DNA of 11,283 nt, taken from the NCBI GenBank assembly GCA_007117675.1, contig SKGB01000051.1:1-11283 (forward strand). Direction: 5' to 3'. The position numbers and the translations under genes were made by a program. Under the pieces are notes generated by a model. That model did no database searches and was not told the DNA's origin. It worked only from the letters and a program-made list of their open reading frames with translations. Every line of letters starts with the position of its first letter. The first letter of the stretch is position 1. The DNA comes from Candidatus Nomurabacteria bacterium. GTDB taxonomy: Bacteria > Patescibacteriota > Minisyncoccia > Phycocordibacterales > CSBR16-119. This document shows, piece after piece, positions 6,282 to 11,283 of the stretch.

Positions 6282-8000
6282 ATGTCAAACTTTGATGAAG
6301 ATAATCAATTAAAACTCACATCAAGTCTTCTTGAGCAAGAAGAGGAAGAGTTAGTGAAAACACTTGCTCAAACAAAATATAATCTTCCGTATATTGATCT
6401 AACAAAGGTTATGATCGACAACTCAGCTTTAGCTATTGTTCCACAAGCTTTGTCAAAAACTCTTGGTTTGGGTCCTTTTAAACTTTCAGGAAAAGAACTA
6501 TCTATGGGTGTACAATCTCCTTTTCGTACAGAGGTTTCAAAATATCTTGAAGATTTAAGAAAGAGGGGACTCACTCTTGATTTGTATATGGTTTCAAGTA
6601 CAAGTCTAAAAAAAGTTTGGGATAGATATGAAGAAGTTTCTTTAGCGGAACGTGTAAAGGCGGGTAGTTTGGATATTTCCCCAGAAACACTTAAACAAAA
6701 AATACAACAAATTAAAGTTATTCAAGATGTTGAATCGCAAATAGAAAAAACAAAACATGAAAACAATACACATCGAATTACAAAAATATTAGAAACTATT
6801 TTTGCTGGTGCAATTTCTCTTGGGGTTTCTGATATTCATATTGAGTCAGAAGATACTCTTGCAAAAATACGTTTTCGTTTGGATGGTGTACTTCATACAG
6901 TGACCTCTCTTGAAGAACAAACCTATTGGCTTATTAATTCCCGTATTAAACTCTTGTCGGGAATGAAACTAAGTCGTGGTAGAGCTCAAGACGGAAGATT
7001 TTCTATTTTTTTAGATGGTGCTGAAATATCTATGCGTACCTCGATTATGCCCAGTGCCTTTGGTGAAGGGATTGTAATGCGTATTCTTAATCCTAAATCA
7101 ATTCAGGTAGAGCTAGAAGATTTAGGTATTGAAGATAGGCTTTTTGCGATTGTGGGGAGAGAGATAAAAAAACCAAATGGAATGATTTTGGTGACAGGTC
7201 CTACAGGTTCTGGTAAAACAACAACTCTGTATTCTTTTTTACGAAGAGTAAAGTCAGAGTCAAATAAAATAATCACTATTGAAGATCCGGTAGAATATCA
7301 TTTGGACGGCATTACCCAAACACAAACAAATTCCGAGAGAGAATATACCTTTGCTGCGGGGTTGCGTGCAGCACTTCGTCATGACCCTGATATTATGATG
7401 GTTGGAGAAATTCGTGATGCTGAAACAGCAACTATTGCAGTTGAATCGTCGCTTACTGGTCACATGGTGTTTTCAACACTTCACACTAACAATGCGGCAG
7501 GGGTAATACCTCGTTTGATCGACCTTAAGGTGAACCCTAAAATACTCACCTCAGCACTTTCTATGGCTATAGGTCAGCGTTTGGTGAGAAAGCTGTGTCC
7601 GCATTGTAAACAAAAAAGAGAACTCACTGACGAAGAAAGAAAGGTTGTGGAGACTGTTTTGGAAAACGCCCAAAAGGCGGGTAAAAATATAGAAGCTTAC
7701 GATATTGATATACAGAAAAAAGAATCATTTGTTTTATATGATTCACAGGGTTGTGTCGAGTGTAACGGGATTGGGTATAAGGGTCGTATTGGTATCTTTG
7801 AAGCTGTGTTGGTAGACGACACAATTCAAAATCTTATCCCCGAAAAACCAAGTGAAGCTCAAATACGAAAGGTTGCTCGAACTCAAGGTATTCTTGATAT
7901 GAAAGAGGATGGAATTATAAAAGCTTTAAAGGGTGTTACAACACTTCAAGAAGTTGAGCATGTTGTAGATATATATGAGGATATGGAATATGAAATATAA
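6282..8000 (+). CDS. pilB: Type IV pilus assembly / type II secretion ATPase (PilB/GspE family)
   Basis: 572 residues from the ATG at 6282. This cytoplasmic hexameric ATPase drives pilin polymerisation. An N-terminal MshEN/GspE-N-type region (about 20-120) is followed by a linker and the catalytic core: SDIHIES (183-189), Walker A GPTGSGKTTT (306-315), Asp box ITIEDPVEY (331-339), Walker B IMMVGEIRD (371-379) and His box TGHMVFSTLHTNNA (392-405). A zinc-binding tetracysteine typical of PilB rather than PilT is present: CPHC (439-442) and CVEC (491-494). The in-frame GTG at 6267 is rejected because a perfect TATAAT lies downstream of it. The gene is monocistronic: divergent from ruvC and closed by its own terminator. 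No other pilus gene is in the window, so a role in pilus extension rather than secretion is inferred from CPR biology. Confidence 0.95.
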   Translation: MSNFDEDNQLKLTSSLLEQEEEELVKTLAQTKYNLPYIDLTKVMIDNSALAIVPQALSKTLGLGPFKLSGKELSMGVQSPFRTEVSKYLEDLRKRGLTLDLYMVSSTSLKKVWDRYEEVSLAERVKAGSLDISPETLKQKIQQIKVIQDVESQIEKTKHENNTHRITKILETIFAGAISLGVSDIHIESEDTLAKIRFRLDGVLHTVTSLEEQTYWLINSRIKLLSGMKLSRGRAQDGRFSIFLDGAEISMRTSIMPSAFGEGIVMRILNPKSIQVELEDLGIEDRLFAIVGREIKKPNGMILVTGPTGSGKTTTLYSFLRRVKSESNKIITIEDPVEYHLDGITQTQTNSEREYTFAAGLRAALRHDPDIMMVGEIRDAETATIAVESSLTGHMVFSTLHTNNAAGVIPRLIDLKVNPKILTSALSMAIGQRLVRKLCPHCKQKRELTDEERKVVETVLENAQKAGKNIEAYDIDIQKKESFVLYDSQGCVECNGIGYKGRIGIFEAVLVDDTIQNLIPEKPSEAQIRKVARTQGILDMKEDGIIKALKGVTTLQEVEHVVDIYEDMEYEI

Positions 8001-8035
8001 AAAAACACTCAATAGTATTGAGTGTTTTTTTATAT
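7995..8035. terminator. Symmetric intrinsic terminator shared by pilB and the minus-strand RNA
   Basis: Arms 7995-8012 and 8018-8035 form an 18-bp perfect stem around a TAGTA loop, core CACTCAA/TTGAGTG, with seven A on one side and seven T on the other. It overlaps the pilB stop codon (7998-8000). The A/T symmetry allows termination on both strands, and it is placed correctly to end the minus-strand RNA coming from about 8220. Confidence 0.85.
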
Positions 8036-8220
8036 ATTGTATGGAGTAAAAATCTATAATCTCGAAACATTCCTATTAACGCTAAACGAAAATAGTAACG
8101 AAGGAGCGGGAAGGATAGCCGCAGCCGAAGCCATGACGTCCTGTGCTAAAACGTAGTGGGCGTACCCAGAATGCTTAGAGATTATAAACTTTTACAATAA
8201 ACTGTGGAAAAACCACGACA
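7998..8220 (-). ncRNA. Candidate structured non-coding RNA of unknown family
   Basis: No open gene lies between pilB and ruvB. On the minus strand, a promoter predicts a start near 8220 and the pilB terminator an end near 7998, giving about 220 nt. The 5' end has a GUGG/CCAC hairpin (8216-8213 with 8207-8204). A closing helix pairs 8195-8169 with 8072-8046: of 27 positions, 23 are Watson-Crick, three (8189/8052, 8187/8054, 8174/8067) are G-U on this strand only, and one is mismatched. Inside lie a UGGG-UACG-CCCA hairpin (8168-8157), a hairpin at 8142-8112 capped by C-UUCG-G with 12 pairs including G-U wobbles, and a CUAUU/AAUAG hairpin (8095-8073). The first and last abut the closing helix. 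The interior is about 55-60% G+C against about 30% around it. It lacks the signature sequences I know for RNase P, tmRNA, SRP RNA and common riboswitches; 6S seems unlikely because it is branched. Confidence 0.7.
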
Positions 8221-8226
8221 AAAAGA

Positions 8227-8255
8227 AATATAAAAAACTTGAGGTATAATGTCAA
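8227..8255 (-). promoter_or_regulatory. Promoter for the minus-strand RNA
   Basis: On the minus strand a perfect -35 TTGACA (8255-8250), a 17-nt spacer and TATATT (8232-8227, five of six) predict a start near 8220. It and the promoter of 9965-9994 are the two perfect -35 promoters I found in the window, and this one points away from ruvB into the structured region. Confidence 0.7.
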
Positions 8256-8339
8256 GCTTTTTTCTTTTTTGGTGCCTATATTTATTAATGTATCATATAT
8301 GAAATATTTTGTCAAGTTTATGTTTCAAAAAGGTTTAAG

Positions 8340-8348
8340 TGTTATAAT
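8340..8348 (+). promoter_or_regulatory. ruvB promoter, perfect extended -10, probably leaderless
   Basis: TGTTATAAT (8340-8348) is a full TGnTATAAT match and ends 7 nt before the ATG at 8356, placing the expected +1 at or next to the start codon. It rules against the far-upstream in-frame TTG at 8239 as the start. Confidence 0.7.
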
Positions 8349-8355
8349 ACAAAAC

Positions 8356-9333
8356 ATGAGTATTGAAAATTCTTCACAACATTATCTCGACCAAACACTT
8401 CGACCAAACACATGGGATGAATATATTGGGCAAGAAAATATAAAAAAAAATCTACTTATTTTACTTCAAGCGGCACAAGAGCGCGGACACCCTGCGGAAC
8501 ATATTTTGTTTTATGGTCCTCCAGGACTTGGAAAAACAACACTTGCGAACCTTATCGCAAAAGAAACGGGAAGACAGATTAAAATAACCTCGGGACCTGC
8601 GATAGAAAAGGTTGGTGATTTGGCTTCTATTCTAACTAATCTTTCTGAAGGGGATATTCTTTTTATTGATGAAATTCACCGACTCAACAAATCTGTCGAA
8701 GAAGTACTGTATCCTGCGATGGAGTCAGGAGTCCTTGATATTATTATTGGAAAAGGGCCGAGTGCTCGAACTATTCAGCTTGATTTACCCCCCTTTACTC
8801 TTGTTGCAGCAACCACTCGAATATCACTTTTATCTGCCCCACTTCGAAGTCGTTTTTCTGGGGGTGTTCATCGTTTAGAAATGTATTCTCAAGATGAAAT
8901 GGAACGAATTATACATCGATCGTCTCAAATTTTAGGTGTAGATACAGAACGGTTTGCTATCGAAGAAATTGCTCGCCGGGCACGAAGTACTCCTCGAACT
9001 GCAAACTATTTCTTAAAGCGGTGTCGTGATTATGCACAGGTTCATAAGGGAAGTCTTGATACGGAAAATGTTAAAAAAGCATTACAGCTACTCGGTGTTG
9101 ATGAGGTTGGTCTTTTTGAAAGTGATAGAAATTTACTACGAATCCTTATAGAGAAATTTGGGGGTGGGCCAGTGGGGCTTAAAACACTTGCCGCTGCAAC
9201 AGGTGACGAAGAGTCAACGATTGAAGATGTGATGGAGCCATATCTTATCCAGCTTGGCTTTCTTGAAAGAACTACACGCGGAAGGATGGCAACAGAAAAA
9301 GCGTATAGTCATTTGAATATTTTACAAGATTAA
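8356..9333 (+). CDS. ruvB: Holliday junction branch migration ATPase RuvB
   Basis: 325 residues from the ATG at 8356, the usual RuvB length (about 330-350). It is the AAA+ motor that, with RuvA, drives Holliday junction branch migration. Visible elements are LRPNTWDEYIGQ (15-26), Walker A GPPGLGKTT (54-62), Walker B ILFIDEIHR (101-109), sensor 1 AATTR (151-155), the arginine-finger segment PLRSRF (162-167) and sensor 2 STPR (211-214). The C-terminal winged helix (about 254-325) contains the typical GGGPVGLKTLAA and a TTRGR version of the usual TPRGR. The frame stays open back to a TTG at 8239, but that extension is hydrophobic and unrelated to RuvB, and a perfect extended -10 ends 7 nt before 8356. 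yebC follows after 14 nt, so the two form an operon. ruvA is not in the window. Confidence 0.97.
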   Translation: MSIENSSQHYLDQTLRPNTWDEYIGQENIKKNLLILLQAAQERGHPAEHILFYGPPGLGKTTLANLIAKETGRQIKITSGPAIEKVGDLASILTNLSEGDILFIDEIHRLNKSVEEVLYPAMESGVLDIIIGKGPSARTIQLDLPPFTLVAATTRISLLSAPLRSRFSGGVHRLEMYSQDEMERIIHRSSQILGVDTERFAIEEIARRARSTPRTANYFLKRCRDYAQVHKGSLDTENVKKALQLLGVDEVGLFESDRNLLRILIEKFGGGPVGLKTLAAATGDEESTIEDVMEPYLIQLGFLERTTRGRMATEKAYSHLNILQD

Positions 9334-9334
9334 T

Positions 9335-9340
9335 TATTAT
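9335..9340 (+). promoter_or_regulatory. Possible internal -10 box for yebC
   Basis: TATTAT (five of six) starts one base after the ruvB stop codon and ends 7 nt before the yebC ATG, the same spacing seen for ruvB. It may give a leaderless yebC transcript in addition to read-through from ruvB. In an A/T-rich gap of 14 nt a chance match is possible. Confidence 0.4.
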
Positions 9341-9347
9341 AGTTGAT

Positions 9348-9875
9348 ATGGCAGGACATAATAAATGGAGTAAAATTAAACACAAAAAGGCGGCAACAGA
9401 TGCGCAAAAATCAAAGATTTTTGGAAAACTTGTGCGGCTTATTCAAGTTGAAGCTAAAAAAAGTGGGGGGAATGTTGATTCTCCCGGACTTAAACTTGCT
9501 ATTGAAAAAGCAAATAAAGCAAATATGCCAAAGGATAATATTGAGCGAGCTATTAAAAAAGCATCCGAAAGTAATGATCAGCAAGAGGTTTTGTTTGAAG
9601 CGTATGGTCCAGGAGGTGTTGGTATTATAATTACAGGTCTTACAGACAATAATAATCGAACAAATCAAGAGGTTAAATATATTCTTTCAAAGAATGGAGG
9701 AAATCTTGGGTCGCCCGGTTCTGTATCTTGGAATTTTACACAAAATAAAGAAAGAGAGTGGGTTCCAAACACTACCATAGAGATCGAGGAATCAGATTTT
9801 GAGACTTTAGAAAGAATCGTTGAACTTTTAGAAGAGCAAGAAGATGTTCAAGATGTGTATGTTAACGTATCATAA
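9348..9875 (+). CDS. yebC: YebC/PmpR (TACO1) family protein, short form
   Basis: 175 residues beginning with the family signature MAGHNKWSKIKHKKAATDAQ. It continues with KIFGKLVRLI (24-33), NMPKDNIERAI (59-69), YGPGGVGIIITGLTDNNNRT (85-104), and the EVKYILSKNGGNLG-SGSV type segment (about 107-125). Family members are usually about 235-250 residues. Here the sequence goes almost directly from the VSWNF segment (about 125-129) to the C-terminal helix and strand ending VQDVYVNVS, so roughly 65-70 residues of the distal domains are missing, without a frameshift. The family was long annotated as transcriptional regulators, and the mitochondrial member TACO1 and recent bacterial work point to a ribosome-linked role. 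It lies 14 nt after ruvB, a pairing with the ruv region common in bacteria, and ends at a strong terminator. Confidence 0.93.
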   Translation: MAGHNKWSKIKHKKAATDAQKSKIFGKLVRLIQVEAKKSGGNVDSPGLKLAIEKANKANMPKDNIERAIKKASESNDQQEVLFEAYGPGGVGIIITGLTDNNNRTNQEVKYILSKNGGNLGSPGSVSWNFTQNKEREWVPNTTIEIEESDFETLERIVELLEEQEDVQDVYVNVS

Positions 9876-9880
9876 AGATA

Positions 9881-9929
9881 ACTAATAAACAAAAAAGCCT
9901 TTATAATTAAGGCTTTTTTGTTTATTAGT
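9881..9929. terminator. Intrinsic terminator of the ruvB-yebC operon
   Basis: A 21-bp perfect stem, arms 9881-9901 and 9909-9929, around a TATAATT loop, with core AAAAAAGCCTT/AAGGCTTTTTT. It is the longest perfect hairpin in the window and starts 5 nt after the yebC stop. It is symmetric in A/T tracts, so it could act on both strands, although I see no minus-strand gene ending here. Confidence 0.9.
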
Positions 9930-9964
9930 GAAAGCTTTACTTCAATAAAAATCACTAAAAAGAC

Positions 9965-9994
9965 TTGACAAAAGGTATGTAAGTGTGCTATACA
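9965..9994 (+). promoter_or_regulatory. Strong promoter of the secreted-protein gene
   Basis: A perfect -35 TTGACA (9965-9970), an 18-nt spacer and TATACA (9989-9994, four of six) preceded by TGC, which supplies the TGn extension. It predicts a start near 10001 and therefore a leader of about 68 nt before the ATG at 10069, in contrast to the leaderless arrangement of other genes here. Confidence 0.65.
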
Positions 9995-10020
9995 TATAGC
10001 GAACTCTCTCTCGGCGAAAA

Positions 10021-10054
10021 TCGTCTGGAGAACAAACCAGACGAGTATTCGTCT
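10021..10054 (+). promoter_or_regulatory. Leader with two mutually exclusive hairpins
   Basis: In the predicted leader, TCGTCTGG (10021-10028) pairs perfectly with CCAGACGA (10037-10044) around an 8-nt loop. A second TCGTCT (10049-10054) can instead pair with AGACGA (10039-10044) around a GTAT loop. The middle segment cannot do both, so two alternative folds exist. A GGAG lies in the first loop (10027-10030) but is 38 nt from the ATG, too far for a normal ribosome binding site. It may control translation or mRNA stability. No known riboswitch consensus is recognised. Confidence 0.45.
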
Positions 10055-10068
10055 AAAAACTAAGTCAA

Positions 10069-11283
10069 ATGAAAAAGTTTTTTTCTTTGGTAATGCTCTT
10101 TGTCACAATAAACATTACCACTACCGGCCAAATGGCTGAGCCGGCAGAAAAAGCACAAGGCGAGGTTATCCTCCCTGTGTATGAGAAAGCCCATACTGGG
10201 AACCTCACCAAAAATCAAGTTCTTGAGATTTATCGGTCTGGGGAAGGGTCACTGGTACCTGTAAAGCACCTTAGGCAGATTGATGAATATCGTCTGCTGA
10301 TGGTATCTGCTTCTTTTGAAGAAGCGACAGGTCTACCTCTGGTTGTTGATGGAATTAACCTTAACAACCCCAACCTTTTCACGGTTGGTGAATACTCAGG
10401 ATCTCTTTGGTCTTATGGCTTCAACAAAAAAGAGAAGTCTTGGAAATATTTTCAAAGATCTCTCTATGTGGATGGTGAAATGGGTTACGTTTTGGAAAGG
10501 GAAAAAGTTCTCTTTCTTGAAATGGGGCTTCTGTTTCCAGACGTGCCAGAAATGGTAGGTGTTCGATTCCCGTGGTACTCCACGGGATGTGCAAACCCAT
10601 TATTTCCTTTGCGGGAAGCGATTGAGTTTGCTCCAACACCTGAGAATGTGTTTGTGCAAAAACGTACAACCCCACAAACCGTACCTGTTGAAGGTACTGG
10701 TTGGGTTGTGTACGAAACACACAATCACTACTATCAACAAATGGTGCAACCTGCACCTCCCGCCTTTCAATTTGGCTGGGGTGTGCATGTTGGATGGTTT
10801 TACGGTTTCAACCCTTGGGGGTGCTGGAACTGTAACCAGTGGTATGCTTGGCGTCCCGCTGGTGTTGCGTTTTGCAACCAGCCTGGCTGGGGAGGGGGTT
10901 CACACGGTGGAAATACCATCAACATCGTTAACGAAGGTGATAATATTACTATTGTTAACGAAAACATCAATAACAATGAAGTTGTTGTTGATGTTGTTGT
11001 AACCGAACCAACTCCTGATACTGGTGGCGGACCTGTTTTGCCACCAAACGATGGTGGCGGACCTGTTTTGCCACCAAACGACCCAGGTAATCCTGATGTC
11101 GATAATAATCCTGGCGGCGGACCTGTTTTGCCACCAAATGATGGTGGAGGAAGATCTTCTTCTATTTCATTCTCAGACCTTGCGGGGGAAGAAAATGTAT
11201 ATCAAAGAAGCCCTTCCGGTTTTGGTTTTGGTGAGTCTCAGGTTGTTGCTCAAGCGCAACCTGCACGTGAAAACGCTACTGTG
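10069..11283 (+). CDS. Secreted Gly/Pro/Trp-rich protein, 3' end cut by the window
   Basis: 405 codons without a stop from ATG 10069 to the window edge, so the protein is longer. An N-terminal signal peptide is clear: two Lys, a hydrophobic run (about 4-16) and a likely cleavage near Ala23 (TTTGQMA). Residues 30-200 form an unrecognised domain. About 211-275 is rich in aromatics and Gly, with a CWNC (252-255) and a further Cys269. About 282-312 is a beta-like stretch of Asn/Ile/Val repeats (INIVNEGDNITIVNENINNN). Residues 319-361 contain three copies of GGGPVLPPND, probably a flexible spacer. I do not recognise the family; extracellular or surface-attached location is inferred. G+C is about 43-57% in sampled lines against about 30% in the PBP gene, suggesting a different origin or strong codon selection. 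No Shine-Dalgarno sequence precedes the ATG. Confidence 0.8.
   Translation, partial: MKKFFSLVMLFVTINITTTGQMAEPAEKAQGEVILPVYEKAHTGNLTKNQVLEIYRSGEGSLVPVKHLRQIDEYRLLMVSASFEEATGLPLVVDGINLNNPNLFTVGEYSGSLWSYGFNKKEKSWKYFQRSLYVDGEMGYVLEREKVLFLEMGLLFPDVPEMVGVRFPWYSTGCANPLFPLREAIEFAPTPENVFVQKRTTPQTVPVEGTGWVVYETHNHYYQQMVQPAPPAFQFGWGVHVGWFYGFNPWGCWNCNQWYAWRPAGVAFCNQPGWGGGSHGGNTINIVNEGDNITIVNENINNNEVVVDVVVTEPTPDTGGGPVLPPNDGGGPVLPPNDPGNPDVDNNPGGGPVLPPNDGGGRSSSISFSDLAGEENVYQRSPSGFGFGESQVVAQAQPARENATV
11023..11142 (+). repeat. Three 30-bp in-frame repeats encoding GGGPVLPPND
   Basis: Copies at 11023-11052, 11053-11082 and 11113-11142. The first two are directly tandem and differ only at the last base; the third follows after another 30 bp and differs at two or three bases. 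The spacing is a multiple of 30 bp, so unit gain or loss keeps the reading frame. Near-identity at the DNA level points to recent duplication. Confidence 0.9.

Noticed and set aside
8046..8195. Miniature transposable element (long terminal inverted repeats around a G+C-rich core)
   Set aside because: No target-site duplication is visible, and the strand-specific G-U pairs, UNCG loops, promoter and terminator fit an RNA gene better. A second copy in the genome would reopen this.
8046..8195. The same structured region read as a plus-strand RNA or ruvB leader
   Set aside because: On the plus strand several helix positions become A-C mismatches and the loops lose their UNCG identity. ruvB has its own promoter further downstream.
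8201..8211. Outlying DnaA box: 11 bases identical to the reverse complement of 138-148
   Set aside because: It is a single isolated imperfect box and forms the 5' hairpin of the RNA candidate. One such match is not enough evidence for DnaA binding.
8239..8355. N-terminal extension of ruvB from TTG at 8239
   Set aside because: The extra 39 residues do not resemble RuvB, and a perfect extended -10 box ends 7 nt before the ATG at 8356. The region also holds the promoter of the minus-strand RNA.
10316..11002. Several open frames of 60-150 codons on both strands inside the secreted-protein gene
   Set aside because: They overlap one continuous 405-codon frame with a signal peptide and promoter. 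The higher G+C of the region lowers stop-codon frequency and creates such shadows.
1..11283. Recoding of TGA (as in Absconditabacteria/Gracilibacteria)
   Set aside because: All complete genes read through at full length without in-frame TGA. Stops are TAA, with one TAG, so the standard code fits even though TGA is not used as a stop here.
1..11283. CRISPR arrays, tRNA or rRNA genes, insertion sequences
   Set aside because: No spaced direct repeats, no tRNA-like cloverleaf or CCA end, no rRNA signatures and no transposase frames were found.

Overview
This AT-rich window (about 30% G+C over most of its length by spot counts) looks like a chromosome segment of a Patescibacteria/CPR bacterium, most likely a Parcubacteria-type lineage. 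The evidence is small compact genes, almost no Shine-Dalgarno sequences, a bifunctional penicillin-binding protein with a CPR-style C-terminal tail, a lone type IV pilus ATPase, shortened versions of housekeeping proteins, and a standard genetic code with TAA as the dominant stop. The lineage call is inference from protein character, not from a marker-gene tree.

Layout: 1-206 is a gene-free, very AT-rich stretch with three DnaA-box-like sites, consistent with a replication origin just upstream of dnaN (207-1316). dnaN is followed after 2 nt by a small DUF721/DciA-like gene (1319-1573). A shared bidirectional terminator separates it from convergent tyrS (1606-2796, minus). A class A PBP gene (2920-5511) reads away from tyrS and ends at another terminator, which it shares with a tiny acidic ORF (5549-5692, minus). 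ruvC (5766-6245, minus) and pilB (6282-8000, plus) diverge from a 36-nt intergenic region. ruvB (8356-9333) and a short yebC (9348-9875) form an operon. A new transcription unit begins near 10001: a strong promoter, a structured leader of about 68 nt, and a secreted, Gly/Pro/Trp-rich protein gene (10069 onward) that runs off the window and is clearly richer in G+C.

The most notable item is between pilB and ruvB. About 220 nt on the minus strand (about 8220 to 7998) look like an independent structured non-coding RNA. It has a TTGACA-17-TATATT promoter, a 5' hairpin, a 27-position closing helix, two hairpins capped by UNCG-type loops, and an intrinsic terminator shared with pilB. Several helix positions pair only on the minus strand, as G-U wobbles. 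I could not assign it to a known RNA family.

A second theme is leaderless expression. tyrS, ruvC, pilB, ruvB and yebC each have a TATAAT-like box 6-8 nt before the start codon, three of them with an upstream TGn, so transcription should begin at or next to the start codon. Functionally the window combines replication initiation and processivity (origin, dnaN, DciA-like), Holliday junction processing (ruvC, ruvB), translation (tyrS, yebC), cell-wall synthesis (PBP) and the cell surface (pilB, secreted protein).
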